Part shown: one piece after another, positions 51,091 through 59,828 of the stretch
Position numbering within the stretch: the stretch's first letter is position 1
Layout of the letters: each line of letters starts with the position of its first letter
Assembly (NCBI RefSeq): GCF_001013475.1
Contig: NZ_JZEF01000004.1
Location: forward strand, 432,235 to 496,234
Reading direction: 5' to 3'
Length of the DNA: 64,000 bases
Origin: Xanthomonas arboricola pv. juglandis
Lineage (GTDB): Bacteria > Pseudomonadota > Gammaproteobacteria > Xanthomonadales > Xanthomonadaceae
Notes under the pieces: generated by a model
Seen by the model: the letters and a program-made list of their open reading frames with translations, nothing else
Told to the model about the DNA's origin: nothing
The model's database searches: none
Program-made: the position numbers and the translations under genes

Positions 51091-52752
51091 TTACTTGAGC
51101 GCCTTGAAGCGCAGACGCTTGGGACCGGCGTCATCGCCCATGCGGCGGCGCTTGTCTTCTTCGTACTCGCGGTAGTTGCCCTGGAAGAACTCCACGTGCG
51201 ACTCGCCTTCGAACGACAGGATGTGCGTGGCGATGCGATCCAGGAACCAGCGATCATGCGAGATCACGAAGGTATTGCCCGGGAACTCCAGCAATGCATC
51301 TTCCAGCGCACGCAGCGTTTCGATGTCCAGGTCGTTGGACGGTTCGTCGAGCAGCAGCACGTTGCCGCCCTGCAGCAGCGTCTTGGCCATGTGCAGACGA
51401 CCGCGCTCACCACCGGAGAGCGAGCCGACCATCTTCTGCTGGTCCTGGCCCTTGAAGTTGAAGCGGCCGATGTAGGCGCGCGACTGGATCTCCACGCCGT
51501 TGATGTTGAGGATGTCCAGGCCGCCTGCGATTTCCTGGAACACGTTGTGGTTGCCCTCCAGCGCATCGCGGCTCTGGTCCACGTACGACAGCTGCACGGT
51601 CGGGCCGACCACGATCTCGCCGGAATCGGGCTTCTCCGCGCCGGTGATCATCTTGAACAGGGTCGACTTGCCGGCACCGTTGGGGCCGATGATGCCGACG
51701 ATGGCGCCGGGCGGCACGATCATCGACAGATTGTCGATCAGCAGGCGGTCGCCGAACTTCTTGGAGACGTTCTTGAACTCCATCACCGCATTGCCCAGGC
51801 GCTCGCCCGGCGGGATGAAGATTTCATTGGTCTCGTTGCGGCGCTGGTAGTCCACCGACTGCAGTTCTTCCAGACGGGCCAGACGCGCCTTGCCCTTGGT
51901 ACGGCCGCCCTTGGCATTCTGGCGCGACCATTCCAGTTCCTTCTGGATCGCCTTCTGACGCGACTTTTCCTGGTTGTCTTCCTGCTTGAGGCGCTCGTCC
52001 TTCTGGGTCAGCCAGTCGGTGTAGTTGCCCTTCCACGGAATGCCGCGGCCGCGATCCAGTTCCAGGATCCACTCGGCGGCGTTGTCGAGGAAGTAGCGAT
52101 CATGCGTGACCGCCACCACGGTGCCGGTGTAGCGCGCCAGGAACTGCTCCAGCCATTCCACCGACTCGGCGTCCAGATGGTTGGTCGGTTCGTCGAGCAG
52201 CAGCATGTCCGGCTTCTGCAGCAGCAGGCGGCATAGCGCCACGCGGCGCTTTTCGCCACCGGACAGCTTGCCGACCACCGCGTCCCACGGCGGCAGACGC
52301 AGCGCATCGGCGGCCACGTCCAGCTGGTTTTCCAGGGTGTGCGCATCGCCGGCGGCCAGGATCGCTTCCAGGCGTTCCTGTTCCTTGGCCAGGGCGTCGA
52401 AATCGGCGCCTTCCTCGGCATAGGCCAGGTAGACCGCATCCAGCGCGGCCTGCGCCTGCAGCACGTCGCCCACGCCCTCCTCGACCGCCTCACGCACGCT
52501 GTGCTCGGGGTTGAGCTGCGGTTCCTGCGCCAGGTAGCCGACCTTGATGCCGGCCTGCGGACGGGCTTCGCCCTCGAAATCGGTATCCACGCCGGCCATG
52601 ATCTTCAGCACCGTGGACTTGCCGGCGCCGTTCAGGCCCAGCAGGCCGATCTTGGCGCCCGGGAAAAAGCTCAGCGAGATGTCCTTGATGATCTGCCGCT
52701 TGGGCGGGACCACCTTGCTGACGCGGTTCATGGTGTAGATGTATTGCGACAT
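51091..52752 (-). CDS. ettA: Energy-dependent translational throttle protein EttA (ABC-F)
   Basis: 553-residue ABC-F ATPase that binds the ribosomal E site and gates the first elongation step according to ADP/ATP level. Start at 52752 gives MSQYIYTMNRVSKVVPP, as in EttA. Two ABC domains are visible with Walker A GLNGAGKST (about residue 39) and GPNGAGKST, and signature LSGGE in both. The PtIM linker is rich in charged residues (RLKQEDNQEKSRQKAIQKEL). The C terminus is RRRMGDDAGPKRLRFKALK. It has no membrane domain, so it is not a transporter. Confidence 0.96.
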   Translation of the reverse strand: MSQYIYTMNRVSKVVPPKRQIIKDISLSFFPGAKIGLLGLNGAGKSTVLKIMAGVDTDFEGEARPQAGIKVGYLAQEPQLNPEHSVREAVEEGVGDVLQAQAALDAVYLAYAEEGADFDALAKEQERLEAILAAGDAHTLENQLDVAADALRLPPWDAVVGKLSGGEKRRVALCRLLLQKPDMLLLDEPTNHLDAESVEWLEQFLARYTGTVVAVTHDRYFLDNAAEWILELDRGRGIPWKGNYTDWLTQKDERLKQEDNQEKSRQKAIQKELEWSRQNAKGGRTKGKARLARLEELQSVDYQRRNETNEIFIPPGERLGNAVMEFKNVSKKFGDRLLIDNLSMIVPPGAIVGIIGPNGAGKSTLFKMITGAEKPDSGEIVVGPTVQLSYVDQSRDALEGNHNVFQEIAGGLDILNINGVEIQSRAYIGRFNFKGQDQQKMVGSLSGGERGRLHMAKTLLQGGNVLLLDEPSNDLDIETLRALEDALLEFPGNTFVISHDRWFLDRIATHILSFEGESHVEFFQGNYREYEEDKRRRMGDDAGPKRLRFKALK

Positions 52753-52924
52753 GGGTGCTCCGTGGACGCAGGCAGCCCGCCGGCCGAGGCCGGAGGCAGC
52801 GGAAAAGGGATTGCGCCGATTATACGGGCAACCGGCTTGACCCGCGGCGGCGCGGCAGTAGCTAAACGGCAGCCTACCTTCCACCTGAATGGGCGTTTTC
52901 GTAATCGATTCCAGCAAGAATGCG

Positions 52925-52945
52925 TTAAGGCGGCCAGCGCCTTAA
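52925..52945 (+). promoter_or_regulatory. Inverted repeat before the RcnB-like gene
   Basis: TTAAGGCG and CGCCTTAA form perfect 8-bp arms around GCCAG, ending 33 nt before the ATG. It could be an operator or a leader hairpin. The remaining part of the 226-nt gap to ettA should hold both divergent promoters. Confidence 0.45.
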
Positions 52946-52978
52946 TGAAATTGCGACATCGCAGACAGGAGCAATCCC

Positions 52979-53491
52979 ATGAACCGCAAACGCATCGTGA
53001 CTGTTGTGCTTTCCTCCATCCTGGCGCTGGGCTCCGTGGCCCCGGCAGCGTTTGCCGACGACTGGGGCCGCGGCCACGACCGTCGTGGTCATGACCGTGA
53101 CGATCACCGCGACCGCGACCGCGATTACCGTGGCAATTGGCGCAACGACCGCCGCGACTGGCATGACGAGCGCCGGGCCGACCGCCGCGATGACCGCCGT
53201 TACCACAGCAGCGGCTACCGCGAGGGCTATCGCGATGCCCGCTATCAGGACCGTCGCTACGACCGCAACCGGGTCTATGTCTACGATCGCCCCAGCTACT
53301 ACCGCGCCGGCCCGCCGCCGTGGGCCCGCGGCCAGCGTTTCCACGGCCCGGTCTACGTGATCAACGACTACGATCGCTACAACCTGCGCCGCCCGCCGTA
53401 TGGCTACCGGTGGCAGCGCGACAACACCGGCAATCTGCTGCTGGTGGCCATTGCCACCGGTGTGATCGCCGACCTGGTGCTCAACAACTAG
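52979..53491 (+). CDS. RcnB-family periplasmic protein with His/Asp/Arg-rich repeats
   Basis: 170-residue exported protein. The signal peptide ends PAAFADD. Residues about 28-100 are an extremely charged low-complexity stretch ([17 protein letters not shown] and similar) that may bind metal ions. The C-terminal about 70 residues match the RcnB domain: [20 protein letters not shown], then [19 protein letters not shown]. RcnB in E. coli helps in nickel/cobalt homeostasis; here no efflux gene is adjacent, so a general envelope-stress or metal role is possible. A terminator follows at 53530. Confidence 0.85.
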   Translation: MNRKRIVTVVLSSILALGSVAPAAFADDWGRGHDRRGHDRDDHRDRDRDYRGNWRNDRRDWHDERRADRRDDRRYHSSGYREGYRDARYQDRRYDRNRVYVYDRPSYYRAGPPPWARGQRFHGPVYVINDYDRYNLRRPPYGYRWQRDNTGNLLLVAIATGVIADLVLNN

Positions 53492-53529
53492 GCCTCGGCA
53501 CTGGCTCGGACAGCGGGCAGGGCATCCGC

Positions 53530-53553
53530 AAAGGCGCACTCCGGTGCGCCTTT
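53530..53553 (+). terminator. Terminator after the RcnB-like gene
   Basis: A perfect 10-bp stem (AAAGGCGCAC with GTGCGCCTTT) around TCCG lies 38 nt after the stop. The 3' arm ends in TTT followed by GTCGTT, a modest U-tract. Confidence 0.7.
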
Positions 53554-53676
53554 GTCGTTCCAGGGCGGAACCCGCCATGGCGCACCTGGCCTGCGCCAGC
53601 GTCGCAATTGGTCACCTGTCCATGCGGGGGCTTACAATCTGCGCCCCTACTGGCAACAGCTGCCCCGGAGCTCTGC

Positions 53677-54930
53677 ATGTTCTCGCGCGACGTCCGACTG
53701 GAAACCTACGACCCCGAACTGGCCAAGGCCATCGCTGCTGAAGGCGGCCGCCAGGAGGATCACGTCGAGCTGATCGCCAGCGAAAACTACTGCAGCCCGC
53801 TGGTGATGGAAGCCCAGGGCAGCCAGCTGACCAACAAGTACGCCGAAGGCTACCCGGGCAAGCGCTACTACGGTGGTTGCGAATTCGTCGACATTGCCGA
53901 GCAGCTGGCGATCGAGCGCATCAAGCAGGTGTTCGGCGCCGATTATGCGAACGTGCAGCCGCATAGCGGCTCGCAGGCCAACCAGGCGGTGTATCTGGCG
54001 CTGCTGCAGCCCGGCGACACCATCCTGGGCATGAGCCTGGCCCACGGCGGTCACCTGACCCACGGCGCCAAGGTCAACGTTTCCGGCAAGCTGTTCAACG
54101 CCGTGCAGTACGGCGTCAACGAGCAGGGCCTGATCGACTATGACGAGGTCCAGCGACTGGCCACCGAGCACAAGCCGAAGATGGTCGTGGCCGGCTTTTC
54201 GGCGTATTCGCAGAAGATCGACTGGGCGCGTTTCCGCGCCATCGCCGACAGCGTCGGTGCGTATCTGTTCGTGGACATGGCGCATGTGGCCGGCCTGGTC
54301 GCCGCCGGTGTGTATCCGAGCCCGCTGGAGCATGCGCACGTGGTCACCTCGACCACGCACAAGACCCTGCGCGGCCCGCGTGGCGGCATCATCGTGGCCA
54401 AGGGCGCGAGCGAAGAGCTGCAGAAGAAGCTGCAGTCGATCGTGTTCCCCGGCATCCAGGGCGGCCCGCTGATGCACGTGATCGCGGCCAAGGCGGTGGC
54501 GTTCAAGGAAGCGCTGGAGCCGGAATTCAAGACCTACCAGCAGCAGGTGGTCAAGAACGCGCAGGCGATGGCCAACACGCTGATCGCGCGCGGCTACAAG
54601 ATCGTGTCCGGCGGCACCGAAAATCACCTGATGCTGGTAGACATGATCGGCCGCGACGTCTCCGGCAAGGATGCAGAGGCCGCGCTCGGCAAGGCGCACA
54701 TCACCGTCAACAAGAACTCGGTGCCCAACGACCCGCGCTCGCCGTTCGTCACCTCCGGCCTGCGCCTGGGCACCCCGGCAATCACCACCCGTGGTTACCT
54801 GGAGCAGGACAGCATCGACCTGTCCAACTGGATCGCCGACGTGCTCGACGCCCCCAGCGACGAAGCGGTGCTGGCCAAGGTCCGCGACGCGGTGACGGCG
54901 CAGTGCAAGAAGTATCCGGTGTATGGCTGA
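53677..54930 (+). CDS. glyA: Serine hydroxymethyltransferase
   Basis: 417-residue PLP enzyme that interconverts serine and glycine and supplies one-carbon units. The start at 53677 gives [19 protein letters not shown]. Family motifs are [41 protein letters not shown], and the PLP lysine Lys229 in [14 protein letters not shown]. It is followed after 102 nt by nrdR, a common order in gammaproteobacteria and xanthomonads. I see no glycine riboswitch in the 124 nt between the preceding terminator and the start. Confidence 0.97.
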   Translation: MFSRDVRLETYDPELAKAIAAEGGRQEDHVELIASENYCSPLVMEAQGSQLTNKYAEGYPGKRYYGGCEFVDIAEQLAIERIKQVFGADYANVQPHSGSQANQAVYLALLQPGDTILGMSLAHGGHLTHGAKVNVSGKLFNAVQYGVNEQGLIDYDEVQRLATEHKPKMVVAGFSAYSQKIDWARFRAIADSVGAYLFVDMAHVAGLVAAGVYPSPLEHAHVVTSTTHKTLRGPRGGIIVAKGASEELQKKLQSIVFPGIQGGPLMHVIAAKAVAFKEALEPEFKTYQQQVVKNAQAMANTLIARGYKIVSGGTENHLMLVDMIGRDVSGKDAEAALGKAHITVNKNSVPNDPRSPFVTSGLRLGTPAITTRGYLEQDSIDLSNWIADVLDAPSDEAVLAKVRDAVTAQCKKYPVYG

Positions 54931-54933
54931 GAT

Positions 54934-55026
54934 GCCGGGATTGGTGATTCGGGATTGGGGATGCGCGGCAAGCGCGTCCTTGCACCTGCTGTTGCCAATC
55001 CCTAATCCCCACTCTCCAATCCCGGC
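54934..55026. repeat. Inverted heptamer repeat between glyA and nrdR
   Basis: Outer arms GCCGGGATTGG (54934-54944) and CCAATCCCGGC (55016-55026) are perfectly complementary. Further GGGATTGGGG and CAATCCCTAATCCCC copies inside make a long imperfect hairpin. It belongs to the same heptamer family as 12168, 50417 and 62766 but in inverted form. It ends 6 nt before nrdR. Confidence 0.7.
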
Positions 55027-55032
55027 GCCCTG

Positions 55033-55557
55033 ATGCACTGCCCCTTTTGCCAGCACAACGACACCCGCGTGATCGATTCGCGCGTGTCCGAAGACGGCAC
55101 GACGATTCGTCGGCGCCGTGAGTGCGAGGCGTGCGGCGAGCGTTTCAGCACCCTGGAAACGATCGAACTCAAGCTGCCGACCGTGGTCAAGAGCGACGGC
55201 GGGCGCGAGGCCTTCGATGCGCGCAAGCTGCGCACCAGTTTCGACCGCGCGCTGCAAAAGCGCCCGGTGTCCGAAGAACAGATCGAAGCGGCGGTGCGGG
55301 CGGTGGTGCATCAGTTGCGCATGTCCGGCGAACGCGAGGTCGGCTCGCTGCGGGTGGGCGAGTACGTGATGGTCGAGCTGCGCAAGCTCGATCATGTGGG
55401 CTATGTACGCTTTGCCTCGGTGTACCGCAGCTTCCAGGACGTTGCCGATTTCCGCGAGGAAATCGAAAAGCTCGAGCGCGAGCTCCCGGTCGGCATCGAG
55501 CAGTTGCCGTTGCTGGAAGCGGCCCTGGAGCGCGCCGGCAAGCCCGGCAAGCGGTGA
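55033..55557 (+). CDS. nrdR: Ribonucleotide reductase repressor NrdR
   Basis: 174-residue transcription factor that senses ATP/dATP and represses ribonucleotide reductase genes. The zinc ribbon has Cys3, Cys6, Cys31 and Cys34 (MHCPFC and CEACGERF). The ATP-cone domain follows ([20 protein letters not shown]). Length is slightly above the usual 150-160 residues because of a charged C-terminal extension. The GNAT gene follows after 5 nt. Confidence 0.97.
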   Translation: MHCPFCQHNDTRVIDSRVSEDGTTIRRRRECEACGERFSTLETIELKLPTVVKSDGGREAFDARKLRTSFDRALQKRPVSEEQIEAAVRAVVHQLRMSGEREVGSLRVGEYVMVELRKLDHVGYVRFASVYRSFQDVADFREEIEKLERELPVGIEQLPLLEAALERAGKPGKR

Positions 55558-55562
55558 GGGCG

Positions 55563-56036
55563 ATGCGCATCGCCTGCGTGGCCGACACGCCGCAGCTGCT
55601 GCCCGCCCTCGCGCAGGCGCATCTGCAGGCCTTCGGCAGCCTGTTGCCGGACTGGAATTTCGATCAGGCCTTGCGCGAGTTGCGCAGCCACAGCCGCGAC
55701 GGCGTGATCCCGACCACCTGGGTTGCGCTCGATCAGGCACAGTGGCTCGGGTCGGTCAGCCTGCTGGAAAACGACGATGCGCGTATTCGCCAGTGGTCGC
55801 CCTGGCTGGCGTCGCTGTACGTGCAGCCGCAGGCGCGCGGGCAGGGCATCGGCGAGACGCTGGTGACGCACTGCGTGCAGGCCGCCGCGCGCATGGGCGT
55901 GCCGGCCTTGTACCTGTATTGCCAACCAGTGCTGGTGCCGTTTTATCAGCGGCTGGGCTGGCAGACGCATGCAGAATTACTGCTGGGGCCGCTGCAGATT
56001 GTGGTGATGTGTATCGAACCGCAAGCGGCACCGTAA
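55563..56036 (+). CDS. GNAT-family N-acetyltransferase
   Basis: 157-residue acetyltransferase. Start at 55563 gives MRIACVADTPQLLPALAQ. The acetyl-CoA loop is LYVQPQARGQGIGETLV (R/QxxGxG/A), and the end VPFYQRLGWQTHAEL is the typical final strand and helix. It lies between nrdR and ribD with almost no spacing (its TAA stop shares one base with the ribD ATG), so it is part of that operon. Substrate unknown. Confidence 0.88.
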   Translation: MRIACVADTPQLLPALAQAHLQAFGSLLPDWNFDQALRELRSHSRDGVIPTTWVALDQAQWLGSVSLLENDDARIRQWSPWLASLYVQPQARGQGIGETLVTHCVQAAARMGVPALYLYCQPVLVPFYQRLGWQTHAELLLGPLQIVVMCIEPQAAP

Positions 56037-57130
56037 TGAGCGCAACGGCCGACGATCATCGCTGGATGGCGCAGGCATTGCGCCTGGCCGAGCGTGGCGC
56101 CTACACCACGCGCCCCAATCCGATGGTCGGCTGCGTGATCGTGCGCGATGGCGTGTGCGTGGGCGAGGGCTTTCATCAACGTGCCGGCGGCCCGCATGCG
56201 GAAGTGTTCGCGCTGCGCGCGGCCGGCGCGCTGGCGCGTGGCGCCACCGCTTACGTCACGCTGGAGCCGTGTGCGCACTACGGACGCACACCGCCCTGTG
56301 CGCTGGCCTTGATCGATGCCGGCGTTGCACGTGTGGTTGCGGCGATGGCCGACCCGTTTCCGCAGGTCAACGGCGGCGGGTTTGCGCTGCTGCGCGAGGC
56401 TGGGATCGAAGTGCTTAGCGGTGTTCTGCAGGCACAGGCGCGCGCGCTGAATCGTGGGTTTCTGTCGCGGGTGGAGCGTGGGCGGCCGTGGTTGCGGGTC
56501 AAGCTCGGCGCCAGCCTGGATGGACGTACGGCGCTGGCCAGCGGTGAATCCAAGTGGATCACCGGAAGTGACGCGCGTGCAGACGTGCAGCGCTGGCGTG
56601 CGCGTGCGGGCGCAATCCTCACTGGTGCGGGCACGGTGCTGGCCGACGACCCCTCCATGACGGTGCGGCTGGGCGATGACACGCCGGTCGTGCCGCCGCT
56701 ACGCGTGGTGCTCGATGCCGGGCTGCGGACGTTGGCGTGCAGGAACCTGTGTCAGGGCGATGCGCCCACGCTGTATCTGCATGGCGAGGATGTCGCCGCG
56801 CCGTCGCTGGACGATGTGCAGTTCCTTGCGATGCCGTTGCAAGCCGGCCGCTTCGATCTGACAGCGGTGTTGGCCCTGCTTGGCGAGCGCGGCATCAACG
56901 AGGTGCATGTGGAAGCTGGCGCAACGCTGGGTGGTGCGCTGCTGCAGGCCGGGCTGGTCGACGAGCTGCTGGTCTACATGGCGCCGGTACTGCTGGGCGA
57001 TACCGCCAGGCCGCTGCTGGCCGGGCTGGGCATCGAGACGATGGCGCAGCGCGCTGCGTTGCAGCTGCTGGATGTGCGCCAGCTGGGTCAGGATCTGCGT
57101 CTGCGCTATGCGCCGGTTGTTGCCGGGTGA
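56036..57130 (+). CDS. ribD: Bifunctional riboflavin deaminase/reductase RibD
   Basis: 364-residue enzyme for the second and third steps of riboflavin synthesis. The deaminase half has the zinc ligands His54-Ala-Glu56 (GGPHAEVF), Cys79 and Cys88 (PCAHYGRTPPC). The reductase half starts near residue 150 (RVKLGASLDGRTAL, ITGSDARADV) and ends in the family strand near LGGALLQAGLVDELLVYMAP. It is separated from the rest of the rib genes by the IS element and the convergent Ax21-like gene, so it should be transcribed with nrdR rather than under the FMN riboswitch. Confidence 0.97.
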   Translation: MSATADDHRWMAQALRLAERGAYTTRPNPMVGCVIVRDGVCVGEGFHQRAGGPHAEVFALRAAGALARGATAYVTLEPCAHYGRTPPCALALIDAGVARVVAAMADPFPQVNGGGFALLREAGIEVLSGVLQAQARALNRGFLSRVERGRPWLRVKLGASLDGRTALASGESKWITGSDARADVQRWRARAGAILTGAGTVLADDPSMTVRLGDDTPVVPPLRVVLDAGLRTLACRNLCQGDAPTLYLHGEDVAAPSLDDVQFLAMPLQAGRFDLTAVLALLGERGINEVHVEAGATLGGALLQAGLVDELLVYMAPVLLGDTARPLLAGLGIETMAQRAALQLLDVRQLGQDLRLRYAPVVAG

Positions 57131-57179
57131 GCGCTGCATGGCGCGCGCGATGCCGCGCAGCTGTGCTGTTGCGCGCATG

Positions 57180-57198
57180 AAAAAGGCCCCGCATGCGG
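57180..57198 (-). terminator. Left half of a host terminator split by the IS element
   Basis: Removing the IS and one target copy rejoins this segment with 58619-58624 to form a perfect palindrome with arms AAGGCCCCGCA and TGCGGGGCCTT. On the minus strand it is followed by TTTTT (complement of 57180-57184). It therefore was the terminator of the minus-strand Ax21-like gene ending at 58646. The insertion leaves a copy of the loop and inner stem on each side. Confidence 0.85.
57188..57198. repeat. Left 11-bp target-site duplication of the IS element
   Basis: CCCGCATGCGG here is identical to 58608-58618 on the other side of the element. 11 bp is within the range known for the IS4 family. Confidence 0.93.
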
Positions 57199-58607
57199 TA
57201 ATGCTGTTCACTTAGGCGGAGCAGCCTTCCGATCTACCGGATAGCGGGTCTTCGAGATCTTCACCGTCCTTGGCCGGGTAGGCCTTGGACGGTGATCGAG
57301 GAACAGGCTCGCGATGCCTGAGCGAAGCTGGGATAAGCGTCTTCCTGTGGCGGAAGCTGGATTGGCTGCGGCCATCACGATGAGTTGCACTGCGATGTAC
57401 TGGCAAACCGGTTTGAATCGGATGTCCGAAGGCGTTTTGCCAAACGCCTCCGCTGCCTGACCGGCTTCACGTCGAATGATGTTGTAAGCCAGCAGCAACC
57501 CCCAGACCTCCTGGTACACCAAGTCGATCTTCTTGCTACGTAAGGTCGTCGCGTTGTGCTGCATCGAGCTTTTGATGTCGCGCAAACTCAGTTCGATTTC
57601 CCATCGCTCCTGGTAAAGCAGTGCGACAGACTTGGTGCTGTAAGTGGTGACAGGCAACGAGGTCAGCACCGACTTTCTCTTCCCCTGATGCAGATAGCTC
57701 ACTTCACGTACGTCCCAGTGCGTGGGAAGCGCTGGATTGCGTTTTCTGGCCTGCGGCGAGACACGCATGCGCAGTAACCGATCATCAGTGCCATAACGCG
57801 TGATTTCCTCAGCCACCAGGCCTTTGCGTGCTGGTGTCAGCCAGTGGCGTGCAGTGCCAGTGTTGGCTAGCGAAAGCAACAGATCAGCGCTCCAGAATCC
57901 TTTGTCGAACAAGGTGACCGAATGGTCGGGAATGGAGTGTAGAAACGGCTCGCTCAAGCGAATTTCGCTGCGCCGGTACGGACTGAGCTGGGCATTGAGC
58001 AAGACATGCGAGCGTACGTTCATCAGTGCAACCAATCGCAGCATGGGAAATGGTGTCTGACGGTCCGTGCTGGTATTACCGGAACCAAAATGTTCGCGCA
58101 GTTCTTCAGTGTCTGGCGTCCGCAGCAGCGCGCCATCCACGGCAAAGACCTGCAATCCCTGCCATTCATCGCCTTTGTAGCGTTCGCATCCCCACTGCGC
58201 CCCAGTCGTTGCAAACAGGTGGTGGACCGGGTCGGCGCCCAGTCGCGCGCGCGCCTGACTGACACCGCTGCGAGCCAACAGATCTTCTGAGGCCAGCCCT
58301 TGTGCGCAGATGTTCAAACGACGTGCGACCTCGTGCACCGGTTCGTCACGGAACAACGCCATGCCCAGGACAAGCCACAACACCTGATCACTGGGAAGAC
58401 GCCGACGCCGGATGCTGGCCTTGGAAGACAGTTCCAGCGCGCTGGCCACCCACTCCACCGGAATATTCTGCGTAAACGTGCTCAGGTCGGAGAAGTTGAA
58501 CAGATCGCCAAGGTCGAACAGCTGCTGTTGAAGGGACACAAAAAATCCGATACCAGAGGTCTGATACCAGATTTTCGGTAACTCAATTGCTTAAGTGAAC
58601 AGCATTA
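57199..58607 (-). mobile_element. Intact IS4-family insertion sequence, 1409 bp
   Basis: The element is bounded by 16-bp perfect inverted repeats TAATGCTGTTCACTTA (57199-57214 and, complementary, 58592-58607) and flanked by 11-bp direct repeats. It carries one full-length transposase gene. Perfect ends and perfect target duplication point to a recent insertion. I did not assign a named IS. Confidence 0.95.
57208..58539 (-). CDS. IS4-family DDE transposase
   Basis: 443-residue transposase, apparently intact. The likely start is GTG at 58539. The family signature Y-x2-R-x3-E-x6-K is visible as YQERWEIELSLRDIK. The first Asp lies in FAVDGALLRTPDTEEL and the second in VTLFDKGFWSADLLL. The stop codon lies inside the left inverted repeat. 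It is the only gene of the element. Confidence 0.95.
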   Translation of the reverse strand: MSLQQQLFDLGDLFNFSDLSTFTQNIPVEWVASALELSSKASIRRRRLPSDQVLWLVLGMALFRDEPVHEVARRLNICAQGLASEDLLARSGVSQARARLGADPVHHLFATTGAQWGCERYKGDEWQGLQVFAVDGALLRTPDTEELREHFGSGNTSTDRQTPFPMLRLVALMNVRSHVLLNAQLSPYRRSEIRLSEPFLHSIPDHSVTLFDKGFWSADLLLSLANTGTARHWLTPARKGLVAEEITRYGTDDRLLRMRVSPQARKRNPALPTHWDVREVSYLHQGKRKSVLTSLPVTTYSTKSVALLYQERWEIELSLRDIKSSMQHNATTLRSKKIDLVYQEVWGLLLAYNIIRREAGQAAEAFGKTPSDIRFKPVCQYIAVQLIVMAAANPASATGRRLSQLRSGIASLFLDHRPRPTRPRTVKISKTRYPVDRKAAPPK

Positions 58608-58618
58608 CCCGCATGCGG
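58608..58618. repeat. Right 11-bp target-site duplication of the IS element
   Basis: CCCGCATGCGG, identical to 57188-57198. The following GGCCTT completes the right arm of the disrupted terminator. Confidence 0.93.
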
Positions 58619-58645
58619 GGCCTTGGTGTATCTGAGTCGCGTCGA

Positions 58646-59269
58646 TCAGAAGCTTGCGCGCACGCCGACCTTGTACTGGTTGGCGTCGTCGATGAACTGC
58701 GCTTCTGCGACCAGGCCCCAGGTGCGGGTGAAGTTGACCTGACCACCCAGGGTGCCGACGAACTCGCCTTCGTCCACGTCGCTACCGTCGATATAGCCGG
58801 CCTTGATCCAGGCTTCGGTCCGCGGCGAGGGCTTGCCGCGCAGGCCCAGGTTGGCGAAGCCCAGGTTGGTCGAATCCGATGCGCTACCCAGTCTGCGGCC
58901 GTTGACGCGCGATTCGACTTCGCCTTTGTTGCGGAGGGCAGCGACGTCGGCGGTGAACTCCACACGCTCGGTCATTTCCTGGCGATAACCGATACCAACG
59001 TGTGCCTGCTGCACAGTGATGTCTGCAGTGATACCAGGAAACGGGCTGTAATTCTCGGTCGCGCGCTGGTAGCCAGCAAAGACGTACACCGGCTCGGCAA
59101 TCTGCCAGGAGCCTCGGAGGTAGCCACCGTCGAGATCGTCGGCGTCGCCGTCTACACCGATCTCGGTCCGGTTCCAGCCGCCTTCGACGTAGGAATAGCT
59201 CAGGCCTTCGGCCGAAGCAGCAAACGGTGCGGCGGCCAGCAGGGCAGCCAGAATCAGGGTGTTACGCAT
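58646..59269 (-). CDS. Ax21-family outer-membrane protein
   Basis: 207-residue small outer-membrane beta-barrel of the Ax21 family. The signal peptide is MRNTLILAALLAAAPFAASA, and the mature start GLSYSYVEGGWN matches the family. Alternating strands follow (GGYLRGSWQIAEPVYVFAGY, VGIGYRQEMTERVEF) and the protein ends KVGVRASF with a terminal Phe. Ax21 was once proposed as a secreted signal, a claim later withdrawn; current view is an outer-membrane/vesicle protein. Its own terminator has been split by the IS element 28 nt after the stop, so read-through into the IS is possible. Confidence 0.88.
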   Translation of the reverse strand: MRNTLILAALLAAAPFAASAEGLSYSYVEGGWNRTEIGVDGDADDLDGGYLRGSWQIAEPVYVFAGYQRATENYSPFPGITADITVQQAHVGIGYRQEMTERVEFTADVAALRNKGEVESRVNGRRLGSASDSTNLGFANLGLRGKPSPRTEAWIKAGYIDGSDVDEGEFVGTLGGQVNFTRTWGLVAEAQFIDDANQYKVGVRASF

Positions 59270-59490
59270 TGGATGTCTCTCTCCGAATTGATGTCCGTGT
59301 CTCCGTCCCGTTGCGGGAGGGAAAAAGCGACGTCTCCCGTCGCGGCGCGTAAATTAACAGATCCTTCACAATCCTGGCTATGGGGGATTTCCCCACATGA
59401 CGCAGTGTCCTGCCAGCCTTAGCCCACGCTCAGCCATCGCGCCGATGTGCCCTGTTAGACTTTGCGCACCGGTTCGCCGGTACTCACGAA

Positions 59491-59663
59491 CGTCTTCAGG
59501 GCGGGGTGCGATTCCCCACCGGCGGTAGGCATGCGCAAGCATGCGAGCCCGCGAGCGCTTGCACTTCAGGGTTGAGCGGATCCACGCGAAACCCCTGCTG
59601 CGCAAGGTCAGCAGATCCGGTGCGATGCCGGGGCCGACGGTATAGTCCGGATGAAAGAAGACG
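59491..59663 (+). ncRNA. FMN riboswitch (RFN element)
   Basis: The closing stem is CGTCTTC (59491-59497) with GAAGACG (59657-59663). Conserved blocks are in order: GGGCGGGGTGCGATTCCCC, ACCGGCGGTAGGC, AGCCCGCGAGCGC, GGTCAGCAGATCCGGTG, GCCGACGGTATAGTCCGGAT. It lies 165 nt before ribE and should repress the ribE-ribB-ribH genes when FMN is high. The expression platform contains a 9-bp hairpin (59669-59677 with 59682-59690) and a T5 run at 59713-59717. Confidence 0.96.
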
Positions 59664-59828
59664 GCCAACGCGCAGCCTTGCGGCTGTGCGCGCGCCTGTT
59701 TGCCTTGTGGCGTTTTTCGCTCAACTCCTGCGAGAAACGACTATGTCCATGCGTCACCCGTCGCGCTGCGTCGCGATCTTCCACCGCACCCCGTCCGCGC
59801 TGTCGTCATCAACGACGGGGGTGCGCTG

